A stretch of DNA of 64,000 bases from Halothece sp. PCC 7418 (GTDB lineage: Bacteria > Cyanobacteriota > Cyanobacteriia > Cyanobacteriales > Rubidibacteraceae): positions 3,534,001 through 3,598,000 of the forward strand of contig NC_019779.1 in the NCBI RefSeq assembly GCF_000317635.1, given 5' to 3'. A program made the translations under genes and the position numbers. This document shows, in pieces, positions 34,477-44,405 of this stretch (positions are counted from its first letter, which is position 1; every line of letters starts with the position of its first letter). The notes below the pieces were generated by a model. It saw only the letters and a list, made by a program, of their open reading frames with translations. It did no database searches and was not told the origin of the DNA.

Positions 34477-37400
34477 ATGTTTGTTATTGAATACAAAGTC
34501 AAAGCCAGCAAAACTCAATATAATGCCATTGATGAGGCGATTCGCACTGTTCAGTTTATCCGAAACAAGTGCCTTCGTTATTGGATGGATAATAACGGTG
34601 TTGGTAAGTACGACCTCAGTAAACTTTGCAAACAGTTAGCTGAGGAGTTTGACTTTGCTAAAAAGCTCAATTCACAAGCAAGACAAGCATCTTCCGAAAC
34701 CGGAGCGAAGGTGAGGACATGGGCAGCTATCAACCGCTTCTACAAAAACTGTAAAGCAGGTATTAAAGGAAAAAAAGGTTATCCTAAATTCCAAAAGAAC
34801 AACCGCTCAGTAGAGTATAAAACTACTGGTTGGAAGCTCGACCCAAACACCAAAAAGCACATCACCTTCACCGACAAGAACAACATTGGTCGCTTAAAAC
34901 TCATAGGAAGTAGAGATATTTATTTCTACTCTCCTGACCAAATTAAGCGTGTTCGGTTGGTGCGTAGAGCAGACGGCTACTATTGTCAGTTTTGCATTAA
35001 CGTTAATGTAACTGAAGATGTTAAGCCAACTAAGCAGATTCTTGGTCTTGATGTTGGCTTGCATGACTTCTATACCGACAGTGAAGGACACAAAGAGCCA
35101 AATCCTCGATTTTTTCGTAAAGGAGAAGAGGAGTTAAAACGCTGTCAGCGTCGTCTGTCTCGAAAACAAAAAGGCTCAAATAACCGAGGGAAAGCAAGAC
35201 AGAGACTAGCTAAAAAACACTTGAAGATAAGTAGACAACGTAGAGAACACGCCAGTGCGACTCGTTGGGTGGTGAAGTCGCAGGGGTCTCAAACCTCTTT
35301 TCGAGCCATCCCAGACGAAAACTCCCCTTGGAGTCCGTCTGAACTCTATCTCCTTATTGGTGAGGCTCATTTGCCAAGTCCAATCATCCCAATGTGCGGG
35401 ATGACATCGCTACCCTTATCAAAGCGTTGGTTACGTGACGATAAAGCAGGGTAGTTAAATGTGGGATAAGTCTGAACTCGCTTGACGACCTCCTGCTAGA
35501 ACGTGACTATGACTAGGAAACGAACTTACGCCTGAACCATCGTAATCTTCACCCTGAGAAAGGAGTTGACACTCAGGACACAAAAAGTGAAACGGTTGGA
35601 TTTAAGCATTGGCGTTCTTAAATCGCACATCAAAGTAACCGTCGGTGGATAGTAAGGGTCTAAGGTCACAATCAAAGGAAATAGGGAACGAGTTAACCCC
35701 TCGGATATCTCTCAGTCAAGGTCGATAGACTGAGTAGCCAAACCAAAGGCGCAAAATCTGGGTCATCTGTCAGGATACCGAAGGGTGGGATTGAGTTAGA
35801 AGCGAACGCCCTCTATAAAAGGAGGGATATGCTGACAAACTCACTGTAAGACAAAAGATAGAGGTACTCAGTAGAGTTAATAAGTTATGAGACAGTCCTC
35901 TGGGCTAGTTACTAAATATAGACGATGGTTTTGGCTTTCCTTCTTGACCTTCCGAATGGACGACCCGACGTGGTTGTGGCGGAATATCAATTGGAAGAAA
36001 GTTGAAGTCAAAGTTTTTAAGCTCCAAAAGCGCATCTATCAAGCGTCCCAACGTGGTGATGTCAAAAAGGTTCGTAAACTCCAAAGATTGTTGTCAAAGT
36101 CCTTTTACGCAAAGCTGTTCGCAGTGAGAACCGTATCGCAGGACAACCAAGGAAAAAGAACGGCTGGTGTGGACGGGGTTAAATCGTTAACTCCTCCCGA
36201 AAGGTTGACCTTGGCTGGTTCACTTCAATTTGCCAATAAATCAAAGCCTGCTCGAAGAGTATGGATACCAAAATCCGATGGTTCTAGACGCGGGTTAGGA
36301 ATACCGACACTTTATGAACGGGCAAAGCAAGCTGTACTGAAGATGGCTCTAGAGCCAGAATGGGAAGCAAAGTTTGAACCTAACTCTTATGGATTCAGAA
36401 AAGGACGGGCTTGTCACGATGCCATAGAAGCAATATGGAATGGATTGAGAACTAAGGGCAAATACGTCCTAGATGCCGATATATCCAAATGTTTCGACCG
36501 TATCAACCATGATTACCTACTAGGAAAATTGAATACATCTCCGACTTTCGCTCGACAGATTAGAGCGTGGCTAAAAGCAGGAATCGTTGATGGTGGGTCA
36601 TTATTTCCCACAGAAGAGGGTACTCCACAAGGCGGGGTCATTTCTCCGTTATTAGCAAATATAGCCCTTCATGGGTTAGAAACCGTAGTCAGGGAATATA
36701 TTGTCAATCAACTCCCCGAAAGGGTTGGGGTAAAAGGTAAACGGGACAAAGTAAGAACCCTTGACTTTGTTAGATACGCAGATGATTTCGTGTTAATGCA
36801 CTGGAATCGAGAAATTGTGGAGGAATGTAAAGTAATAATTGAGGATTTTCTCTCTAAAATTGGTTGTGAATTGAAACCATCGAAGACACGCCTTTGCCAT
36901 ACCGCCAAAACTGTAGAAGATAATCAAGTGGGTTTCGACTTTTTGGGATTCACAATAAGACAGTATGAGGTAGGAAAACATCAGCATGGCAAGAAGAAAT
37001 CGAATTTAATGACAATAATCAAGCCCTCGGACGAAAAGGTGAAGCTACATTATAAAAAGCTAGCTGATACCATCGACAATCATCAAGCATCGAAACAGAT
37101 AGATTTAATTAAAGAATTAAATCCTATCATCAAGGGATGGTCTAATTATTACTCAGCCTGCTGTAGTTCTGAAACCTTTACAGACTTGGACTATAAAATT
37201 TGGTCAAAACTTCGTCGATGGGCAAAACGCCGACACCCTAATAAGGACTGGGAATGGGTAACTAAGAAATACTGGAGACAAGCTGTTGAAGGCAGGAAAG
37301 ATAAATGGGTCTTCTCGTTAACAGATGGACTCTACCTAATAAAGCATAGCTGGACACCTCACCAAAATTACGTGAAAGTGAAAGGAGATGCTTCACCGTT

Positions 37401-38302
37401 CAACGGGGACTGGCGTTATTGGAGTTCCAGAATGGGTTCATATGCTGATATAAAGGTTGAAGTTTCAAAACTTCTTAAAACCCAAAAAGGAAAGTGTGCA
37501 ATCTGCGGACTACACTTCCAAGATGGAGACTTGTGGGAGGTTGACCATATAACACCTCGTAGCAAAAAAGGTAAAAACACCCTAAGCAACAAACAACTTC
37601 TCCATCGACATTGCCATGATGTAAAATCTCGTAATGATGGTAGTTACGAGGGATGTGCCTAATGACAATAGGTTGTTTTAGAGAGGAGCGAAGTGAAGGG
37701 AAACTTTCATGCTTCGTTCTGAAGACCAGTAGGGAGGGCGACTTCCCTGCTGAGTTTAACAGAGAACCGCGCGTTGCGTAGCTCAGTCTAACGACTTGAT
37801 CGCCTATGAAGACTTGCAAGTGAGAAACTTAGTTAAGAACCATAATCTTGCTAAATCAATTTCCGATGTTGGTTGGTATCAGTTTCGAGTCTGGTTAGAG
37901 TATTTCGCTAAAAAGTTTGGGAAGGTGACAGTTGCAGTACCTCCCCAATATACTAGTCAGGAATGTTCTAATTGTGGGCGGATTGTTAAAAAGTCTCTAT
38001 CAACTCGCACCCATACTTGTAGATGCGGTTGTCAACTAGACAGAGATGAAAACGCGGCTATCAATATCCTAAATAAAGGACTAAGTACGACGGGGCACGT
38101 CGGAACTTGGGGGCTAGACTCCCTAAACGCTTCAGGAGACATCACCTCTACTCAGGCTGGACGGACATCTCACGATGCGGAACCAAGTTCCGCATCCGTG
38201 TCCTCACAAGTCTTGTCTGAGCAAGTGAAGTCACAGAATGAAGAATCCCACGGCAAAGCGCGAAGCGTAGCCGTGGGAGTGTCAACTTTTCCCGAGCAAT
38301 GA
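34477..38302 (+). CDS. tnpB: TnpB RNA-guided nuclease, split by a group II intron
   Basis: Exons 34477-35254 and 37761-38302; joining them gives 1320 nt, 439 residues, with a codon rebuilt across the junction (REHA-K-RTARCVAQSNDL). The joined sequence reads as a continuous TnpB. Active-site residues are all there: D192 (LGLDVGLHD), E276 (IAYEDLQVRN) and D355 (LDRDENAAIN). A zinc ribbon has C328, C331, C346 and C348. Unspliced, the first exon runs on into intron sequence and ends at 35454, before the E276 and zinc-ribbon parts. The C-terminal tail reads into the right-end hairpin. TnpB uses an RNA from the 3' part of the element as guide scaffold. Confidence 0.85.
35610..35615 (+). other. EBS1 of the group II intron
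   Basis: TGGCGT, 356 nt into the intron as expected for domain I, pairs 6 of 6 with the last six bases of the 5' exon (ACGCCA). It sets 5' splice-site choice and the retrohoming target. Confidence 0.75.
35887..37662 (+). CDS. ltrA: Group II intron reverse transcriptase/maturase with HNH endonuclease
   Basis: 591 residues from ATG at 35887; a shorter start at 35956 (MDDPTWLWRNIN) is possible. Reverse transcriptase blocks run from about 75 to 340: TAGVDGVKSL, WIPKSDGSRRGLGIPTL, YGFRKGRACHDAI, TPQGGVISPLLANI and the catalytic YADD (FVRYADDFVL). The X/maturase domain (about 370-480) includes IKGWSNYY. The C-terminus is an HNH endonuclease with a CxxC pair (CAICGLHF) and VDHITPRSKKGKN. It helps the intron splice and copies it into DNA. 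All domains look intact. Confidence 0.93.
   Translation: MRQSSGLVTKYRRWFWLSFLTFRMDDPTWLWRNINWKKVEVKVFKLQKRIYQASQRGDVKKVRKLQRLLSKSFYAKLFAVRTVSQDNQGKRTAGVDGVKSLTPPERLTLAGSLQFANKSKPARRVWIPKSDGSRRGLGIPTLYERAKQAVLKMALEPEWEAKFEPNSYGFRKGRACHDAIEAIWNGLRTKGKYVLDADISKCFDRINHDYLLGKLNTSPTFARQIRAWLKAGIVDGGSLFPTEEGTPQGGVISPLLANIALHGLETVVREYIVNQLPERVGVKGKRDKVRTLDFVRYADDFVLMHWNREIVEECKVIIEDFLSKIGCELKPSKTRLCHTAKTVEDNQVGFDFLGFTIRQYEVGKHQHGKKKSNLMTIIKPSDEKVKLHYKKLADTIDNHQASKQIDLIKELNPIIKGWSNYYSACCSSETFTDLDYKIWSKLRRWAKRRHPNKDWEWVTKKYWRQAVEGRKDKWVFSLTDGLYLIKHSWTPHQNYVKVKGDASPFNGDWRYWSSRMGSYADIKVEVSKLLKTQKGKCAICGLHFQDGDLWEVDHITPRSKKGKNTLSNKQLLHRHCHDVKSRNDGSYEGCA
37686..37760 (+). ncRNA. Domains V and VI of the group II intron
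   Basis: Domain V is 37686-37719: an 8-bp stem (GAGCGAAG/CTTCGTTC), a 2-nt TG bulge, a 6-bp stem (TGAAGG/CTTTCA) and a GAAA tetraloop, 34 nt in all with the catalytic AGC at 37687-37689. Domain VI follows with AGTAGGGA/TCCCTGCT; A37753, about 7 nt before the junction, is the likely branch point. Confidence 0.85.
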
Positions 38303-38305
38303 GGT
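38150..38305 (+). ncRNA. Predicted TnpB guide RNA (omega RNA) at the element's right end
   Basis: In known IS200/IS605 elements the guide RNA scaffold comes from the 3' part of tnpB through the right-end hairpin, and the guide reads into flanking DNA. The guide predicted here would begin at 38286 (CTTTTCCCGAGC...). The 5' limit is a guess. Confidence 0.35.
38247..38277. other. Right-end hairpin of the IS605-type element
   Basis: CCCACGGC (38247-38254) pairs with GCCGTGGG (38270-38277). The CCCACG/CGTGGG core equals the left-end hairpin, and TCAA follows four bases later as the presumed cleavage site. Confidence 0.7.
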
Positions 38306-38346
38306 AGATTTTCATATGTTAAACACCTGCATGAGTAGTGCTATAA

Positions 38347-39486
<1,140 letters not shown>

Positions 39487-39593
39487 TGGCAAAGGATGCA
39501 AGCATAGCAGTTTTCACTCTCATTTTCTTCTTTGGTAACTGATTACTGGTAACTGGTCACTGTCCTCAAGCGACTAAGAAACGCTATATATCC

Positions 39594-39625
39594 TGTTGGG
39601 TTTCATTACTTCAACCCAACCTACG
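39594..39625. repeat. Copy of the TGTTGGGTTTC...AACCCAACCTACG repeat
   Basis: 32 nt, near-identical to copies at 8707-8738 and 51737-51768; the central TTGGGTT...AACCCAA is palindromic. A partial copy (CTGTTGGGTTTCGATCC) follows at about 39633. This gap of 283 bp holds nothing else I can support. Confidence 0.7.
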
Positions 39626-39768
39626 TTTTCTACTGTTGGGTTTCGATCCTTCCGATTCTCTCACCCCATTGAAGGATACCTTTTCCGCAGATCACAAAGA
39701 ACAACCAAGAACGGTCTTAACCGACCAATGGACTTTTTCCGCACACCCTAACTAATGACCAATCACTG

Positions 39769-40620
39769 ATGTCTGATCTGAAATTAAATGCTCAACACCA
39801 CTGTTGCGGTGGCCGTGTTAGGTATTACCAACATTTTTCTCATGTCTGCGATGCACCGATGCGGTTTGCCATTTTTCTTCCTCCGCAGTCGCAATATGAT
39901 TCTGTTCCAGTATTGTATTTTCTCTCTGGCTTAACCTGTACTGAAGAAAATTTTACTGTGAAGTCTGGGGTACAACGAGAAGCAGCAGAACTGGGCATTG
40001 CTGTTGTTGCACCAGATACTAGCCCTCGCGATACAGGAATTCTTGGCGAAGACACGGACTACGATTTAGGAACTGGGGCTGGGTTTTATGTGGATGCGAC
40101 GCAACCCCCATGGCAAGCCCATTATCAAATGTATAGCTATGTGGTAGAAGAGTTGCCCCGTTTAGTGGAGAGCCAATTCCCCATTCTTTCCGAAAAACGA
40201 GGAATTTTTGGGCATTCTATGGGCGGACATGGCGCGTTAGTTTGCGCGTTACGAAATCCTCAACGGTATCTTTCTGTGTCAGCGTTTGCGCCGATCGCTG
40301 CCCCAAAACAATGTCAGTGGGGAAAAAAAGCCTTTAGTCATTATTTGGGGGAAGAAGAAACCCTTTGGAATGATTATGATGCGACCGAGTTAGTTCAACA
40401 AAAAACATGGCTCGATAAACCGATTTTAATTGACCAGGGCACGGAAGATAATTTCCTCGCACAACAGCAATTGTTACCCGAAAAGTTTGCCCAAGCCTGT
40501 GAAAGTGTGGGACAGCCTTTAAACTTACACTATCGAGAAGGCTATGACCATAGCTACTTTTTTATAATGAGTTTTATAAGAGAGCATCTAGGGCATCATG
40601 CCAAATTTCTCTTCGGTTAA
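39769..40620 (+). CDS. frmB: S-formylglutathione hydrolase
   Basis: 283 residues, esterase-D family. The nucleophile elbow GHSMGGHGA (Ser near 149) is present, with FLSGLTCTEENF near 48 forming the oxyanion region, and DQGTEDNF and DHSYFF giving the Asp and His. It splits S-formylglutathione to formate and glutathione, completing glutathione-dependent formaldehyde oxidation with the gene at 38377. ATG start. Confidence 0.94.
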   Translation: MSDLKLNAQHHCCGGRVRYYQHFSHVCDAPMRFAIFLPPQSQYDSVPVLYFLSGLTCTEENFTVKSGVQREAAELGIAVVAPDTSPRDTGILGEDTDYDLGTGAGFYVDATQPPWQAHYQMYSYVVEELPRLVESQFPILSEKRGIFGHSMGGHGALVCALRNPQRYLSVSAFAPIAAPKQCQWGKKAFSHYLGEEETLWNDYDATELVQQKTWLDKPILIDQGTEDNFLAQQQLLPEKFAQACESVGQPLNLHYREGYDHSYFFIMSFIREHLGHHAKFLFG

Positions 40621-40632
40621 ATTTAGCGTCAA

Positions 40633-41334
40633 ATGCCACATTTATTTACAAGCCGTCCGCGTCAATACACCCTGTTTACTCAAAAAGCACTCGGGGTCAG
40701 TTACCTCAACTGGGAGTTAACCAATGGTGTTCTTTACATTGTCGGAGGAATCACATTTGTCATTGGTAGTGTGTTTTTCCTGCCACGATACGAGGAACTT
40801 TTAGATGTTGGAGCTTGGATCTTTTTTGGCGGGTCAATTGTTTACTTAATTGTGACTGGTCAAGATCTTTGGGAATCAACCAACTATCTCCGATCTCAAC
40901 CCCTTTTAACGATTTGGGATTGGCTAGAGTTTTTAGCAGCTAATGTTTACATTATTGGAACAATTCTCTTTATTATTGGTAGTCTATTGTTCCTCTCAGA
41001 GGTTGACATGATGGTTGCTGGAAGCTGGTGTTTTATTATTGGCAGTTTACTGTTTCTCGTGGGCGCGTGCATCAATATTATTGAAATTTTACAGGCAAGC
41101 TCACTGATTAAACTGCAATTGCTCAACATTACTGCGATTACTTTTGCTTTGGGATCAACGCTTTTCTTAGTCGCATCAATTCCTTATTTATGGCAACCCA
41201 TTGATATGCAAGAACAGTGGTTACTGTTTACCTATGTCGCTTGGGAATATATTGTTGGTAGCTTCCTATTTCTCTTAGGAGGAATTATTAATTACTACCG
41301 ACTCTATCGAAATTTTAAGGACTTTTTAAGTTGA
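40633..41334 (+). CDS. YrhK-domain membrane protein with repeated units
   Basis: 233 residues, about six hydrophobic segments. Three similar units, each of a hydrophobic pair ending in a GS.LF motif: NGVLYIVGGITFVIGSVFFL (about 32), ANVYIIGTILFIIGSLLFLS (about 103) and ITAITFALGSTLFLVASIPY (about 162). Each is followed by a GxWxFxxGS segment, the YrhK pattern. Starts 12 bp after the hydrolase, so may be co-transcribed. Function unknown. Confidence 0.75.
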   Translation: MPHLFTSRPRQYTLFTQKALGVSYLNWELTNGVLYIVGGITFVIGSVFFLPRYEELLDVGAWIFFGGSIVYLIVTGQDLWESTNYLRSQPLLTIWDWLEFLAANVYIIGTILFIIGSLLFLSEVDMMVAGSWCFIIGSLLFLVGACINIIEILQASSLIKLQLLNITAITFALGSTLFLVASIPYLWQPIDMQEQWLLFTYVAWEYIVGSFLFLLGGIINYYRLYRNFKDFLS

Positions 41335-41364
41335 TGCTACCACTCCAAAAATCACCGACTGAGA

Positions 41365-41379
41365 GTGGGCTTTGCCCAC
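41365..41379. terminator. Hairpin between convergent genes
   Basis: GTGGGC-TTT-GCCCAC, within a longer GAG/CTC pair, lies between the YrhK gene and convergent infC. Compact and GC-rich; likely bidirectional though without a long T-run. Confidence 0.55.
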
Positions 41380-41413
41380 CCGACTCAAAAGCGATCTGTT
41401 GAAGAAAACTTAA

Positions 41414-41944
41414 CTATTCTTTTTTGGGAGACAATAACATAATCATGTTACGACCTTCTCGTTTCGGCGATTGTTGAATTTCTGCGGTGTCTTTGAGGTC
41501 AGTTGCCATCCGTTCTAACAAATCTCTCGCGAGATCAACGTGTTGAATTTCTCGACCCCGGAAGTTGATGGTTGCTTTAACTTTATCCCCTCCTTTCAAG
41601 AAGCGTTTGGCTTGGTTGACGCGCACTTCGTAATCATGCTCGTCAATTTTATAGCGCATTTTCACTTCTTTAACTTCGGCATTATGTTGTTTCTTTTTCG
41701 CTTCCCTTGCCCGTCTTTCTTGCTCGTACTTATACTTGCCATAGTCCATGATTCGGCAAACTGGCGGATCCGCCTTATCACTGACAAGAACCAAGTCGAG
41801 ATCTCTTTCTTCGGCTATTTTTTGGGCTTCGTCAGGGGTGAGAATTCCTAGTTGTTCTCCTTCGCTGTCAATGACGCGAATTTTGGGAAAACGAATGTTT
41901 TCGTTGATTTGGGGAAGCTGGCGGTTGCGTTTTTTATTCTTCAC
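41414..41944 (-). CDS. infC: Translation initiation factor IF-3
   Basis: 176 residues from GTG at 41944. N-domain begins [20 protein letters not shown], the linker is the Lys-rich [16 protein letters not shown], and the C-domain includes [15 protein letters not shown] and the end [13 protein letters not shown]-3 binds the 30S subunit and checks start-codon pairing. Rare start codons are a known feature of infC and part of autoregulation in other bacteria; GTG here is only mildly unusual. Confidence 0.96.
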   Translation of the reverse strand: MKNKKRNRQLPQINENIRFPKIRVIDSEGEQLGILTPDEAQKIAEERDLDLVLVSDKADPPVCRIMDYGKYKYEQERRAREAKKKQHNAEVKEVKMRYKIDEHDYEVRVNQAKRFLKGGDKVKATINFRGREIQHVDLARDLLERMATDLKDTAEIQQSPKREGRNMIMLLSPKKE

Positions 41945-42074
41945 AGGCGTTTATGGAAATTCGGTTAGGCTTAGAGTAAGTCTCACAATATAAGGTTATT
42001 CCCTTGCCATTGTAATAACGCTGTTGGAATTTTTGCCAAATGTTAACACAAAAGTAACAGATGAAAATTGAAAG

Positions 42075-42989
42075 ATGGGTCAAGAAAATAATTTAGATTT
42101 AGGAAGACAACGGGATTGGGTGTGGCGGGGTTGGCAAGTCCGTTATACGTATTTAAGATCGCGCTCGGTGCAAGGACACCATAATCCGCCCCTCATATTG
42201 GTTCACGGCTTTGGGGCTGCGATCGCGCATTGGCGATATAATTTGGCAGTTTTAAGTGAAACCCATACAGTTTATGCTATTGATTTACTCGGCTTTGGCG
42301 CATCCCGGAAGGCAGCTACGGAATACAGTATTGAGTTTTGGGCGGAACAACTGTATCAATTCTGGTCAGTGGTCATTGGTTCCCCGGCAATTTTAATGGG
42401 CAATTCGTTGGGATCGCTGGTGAGTCTCACTGCCTCTGCCCATTATCCAGAGATGGCACAGGGACTAATTTTAATTAATTTACCGGATGTTTCGGCGCGT
42501 TCGGAGATGCTACCCCCACCAGTGCAAAAAGTCGTCAGTGGTATTGAATCGCTATTTAGTGCGCCCTGGCTCTTACGGGGATTATTTCCCATTTTACGAT
42601 CGCGCTCGGTGATTCGTCGTTGGGCTAAAATTGCCTATCCGAAAGGGTCGGCGTTAGATGAAGACCTAGTGGAGATCCTCAGCACGCCCCCTCAAGATGA
42701 GGGCGCAGCAGATGCGTTTGTGGCTTTAGTTAAATCAGCATTGAACCCTCGTTTTGGGACAGCAGTCAAGGATTTATTACCCCACCTGCAGATTCCAATC
42801 CTTTTACTTTGGGGAGAACAAGATCGAATGATTCCCCCAGGGTTAGCGCGATCGTTTGTTAATCTCAATCCTAACCTAGAATTAGTTATGTTACCGGAAC
42901 TGGGTCACTGTCCCCATGATGAATCTCCGCAACAGTTTCATCGAGTAATTTTACCTTGGTTAGAAAAGTGTCAGTTTCTTTCCGAATAA
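42075..42989 (+). CDS. Alpha/beta-hydrolase
   Basis: 304 residues. Oxyanion motif LVHGFGAAIAHWRYN (about 44), nucleophile elbow MGNSLGSLVSL (Ser near 117), Asp in LLWGEQDRMIPP, and His in LGHCPHDESP. Family common in cyanobacteria; many members are annotated as putative hydrolases or pigment-linked esterases, but no substrate can be named. A 54-bp fragment resembling its central part lies at 44266-44319. Confidence 0.85.
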   Translation: MGQENNLDLGRQRDWVWRGWQVRYTYLRSRSVQGHHNPPLILVHGFGAAIAHWRYNLAVLSETHTVYAIDLLGFGASRKAATEYSIEFWAEQLYQFWSVVIGSPAILMGNSLGSLVSLTASAHYPEMAQGLILINLPDVSARSEMLPPPVQKVVSGIESLFSAPWLLRGLFPILRSRSVIRRWAKIAYPKGSALDEDLVEILSTPPQDEGAADAFVALVKSALNPRFGTAVKDLLPHLQIPILLLWGEQDRMIPPGLARSFVNLNPNLELVMLPELGHCPHDESPQQFHRVILPWLEKCQFLSE

Positions 42990-43022
42990 GGAATTATCTT
43001 CTAATTAAACCAAGATATCTTA

Positions 43023-43478
43023 CTACTTCGCTGGTGATTTCGTTTGGAGAAATTGAGAAGGAACGCCGACACATCCCCAATGTAGATGAAATTCTAATAC
43101 AAATGAAGGTACACGCATGATATAGTGCCAAGGGAATAATTGTGGCTGACGCTCATAAGATTTAACAATTTTCGTTTTTTGTTTTCGAGTTAAAGGACGA
43201 TCGAGTTGGCTAGAGGGAGTTCGGGATGTTGCAGTGCGACCACTTGCTTCTGATGCCGTCATAATTGTTAGGATTGCGCTCATAATAAAACTCAATAAAG
43301 CAATCCGATCTAGCCATTTCACTAAAACCACATGAAAATCTGCAAAAAGAGCTTGCTTCAAGATAGCAGATATTGCCAAAATGAAACCAAAAACAAAGGG
43401 AATTAATAAAGATGCCCAAAAGACAAAACTAGCTTTTCGACCTAATCTTAAAATTTGTTCAGTTGTCCAATTATCCAT
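43023..43478 (-). CDS. Hypothetical membrane protein
   Basis: 151 residues from ATG. Two or three hydrophobic helices near the N-terminus (ASFVFWASLLIPFVFGFILA; IALLSFIMSAILTIMTA), then a basic, Ser/Thr-rich stretch. No recognised family. Followed on the right by another unknown protein gene on the same strand. Confidence 0.6.
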   Translation of the reverse strand: MDNWTTEQILRLGRKASFVFWASLLIPFVFGFILAISAILKQALFADFHVVLVKWLDRIALLSFIMSAILTIMTASEASGRTATSRTPSSQLDRPLTRKQKTKIVKSYERQPQLFPWHYIMRVPSFVLEFHLHWGCVGVPSQFLQTKSPAK

Positions 43479-43509
43479 AATCTAATTTCACCCAGAATTC
43501 TTCTAAGTT

Positions 43510-44232
43510 TTAAGGCGATCCCAGATAATCTTTACACACATAATTAGCCATATTATCTAAGTAAGTTGCTCTCGGCAGAGCAATTCTAATTGGTGGGTCA
43601 TAGTTAACTTTTTCTTGAGGAGTTTCCATCGCGATTGTTCTTCCGCCGACGCTTCTACGAGCAAGATCATTACCATAGTGATCACCACTAAGAATTTCTT
43701 GTTTAGCTGTTTTATACATCAACATTTGCTCACAATCAACTTCTGCAAAGAAAAAAAACTTACGAGCAAATTCATTAAAGAGTTGATCATCTTCATTTCT
43801 GACAATCACTAAACTTTCAAATTTAATGTGATCATTAGGTAATTCCTCAATTGTCTCTTTTTCCACATAGACTTCGGTTTTTTTGTTAAAAGCTGAATTT
43901 TGAGATTTAATATTAGCAACTAAAATTTTATTCCCCTTTAAATAATGTGATCCACCTCTCCATTCCACTGAATTTCTAGGGCGCTGAGCTTTATTTTCTT
44001 TCTGCTTTGAAGAAAGACTTTCTAAGATTTCTTTTTCACTTAACGAACTATTCTGAGCTAGTTTTTTGGCAATTTCTTTATGATTCAGCATTGGTAAATT
44101 TGTTTCAGGTTTAAACAATTGGTTCGTTACCAAATTATGCAATCCTAGTATGATTAGAAATCCCGTAAAAGGCGTTGTTATCACAAATAAAGTTAAGGAA
44201 AGTAAGGGGGAAGACTTGGATTTTTGAGACAT
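43510..44232 (-). CDS. Hypothetical protein with one N-terminal membrane helix
   Basis: 240 residues from ATG at 44232 (TTG at 44238 possible). A single hydrophobic segment (LLSLTLFVITTPFTGFLIIL, about 9-29) is followed by a soluble part. One helix near the N-terminus then a long soluble region resembles pilin-like proteins of cyanobacteria, but no pilin cleavage motif is clear. Two Cys (DCEQMLM, YVCKDYLG) could form a disulfide. Function unknown; same strand as 43023 with 31 bp between. Confidence 0.6.
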   Translation of the reverse strand: MSQKSKSSPLLSLTLFVITTPFTGFLIILGLHNLVTNQLFKPETNLPMLNHKEIAKKLAQNSSLSEKEILESLSSKQKENKAQRPRNSVEWRGGSHYLKGNKILVANIKSQNSAFNKKTEVYVEKETIEELPNDHIKFESLVIVRNEDDQLFNEFARKFFFFAEVDCEQMLMYKTAKQEILSGDHYGNDLARRSVGGRTIAMETPQEKVNYDPPIRIALPRATYLDNMANYVCKDYLGSP

Positions 44233-44265
44233 TATCAATTTTAGAACTTAGATGCGACACAATGG

Positions 44266-44319
44266 AGGGTTATTCCCCATTTTACGATCGCGATCGGTGA
44301 TCCGTCCTTGGGCGAAATC
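44266..44319 (+). pseudogene. Fragment similar to the alpha/beta-hydrolase gene
   Basis: GGGTTATTCCCCATTTTACG...CGGTGATCCGTCCTTGGGCG closely follows 42589-42640 of the hydrolase gene (FPILRSRSVIRRWAK). The remaining gene is missing. It is a duplicated scrap, or a relic of a second copy. Confidence 0.55.
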
Positions 44320-44405
44320 AGACGGATTGCTGGGGATAATGGGGACAATCTGCTGAATAATGATGATGCCTCATTTGGGTAAGTTCAAGTTAGTTATTGT
44401 CAGAA

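Larger units (their letters stand above)
35255..37760 (+). mobile_element. Group II intron inside tnpB
   Basis: 2506 bp. The 5' end GTGCGAC matches the GUGYG consensus and the 3' end is ...TTTAAC. A 34-nt domain V (37686-37719) and a domain VI with a bulged A at 37753 precede the 3' boundary. EBS1 TGGCGT (35610-35615) is fully complementary to IBS1 ACGCCA (35249-35254). Removing the intron restores tnpB exactly. It encodes a reverse transcriptase/maturase/HNH protein in domain IV, so it should splice and retrohome. Confidence 0.92.
34326..38285 (+). mobile_element. IS200/IS605-type element (tnpB only) carrying a group II intron
   Basis: Left end follows TTAC (34322-34325) and the right end is TCAA (38282-38285), as in IS608-type cleavage sites. 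Subterminal hairpins lie at 34343-34364 and 38247-38277. Only tnpB is encoded, so movement would need a TnpA from elsewhere. Without the 2506-bp intron it is about 1454 bp, normal for this class. It sits between the SLC12-like gene and the class III ADH gene. Confidence 0.75.

Noticed and set aside
35255-35454. In-frame continuation of tnpB exon 1 into the intron
   Set aside because: The residues after REHA do not resemble TnpB and are explained by reading into the intron.
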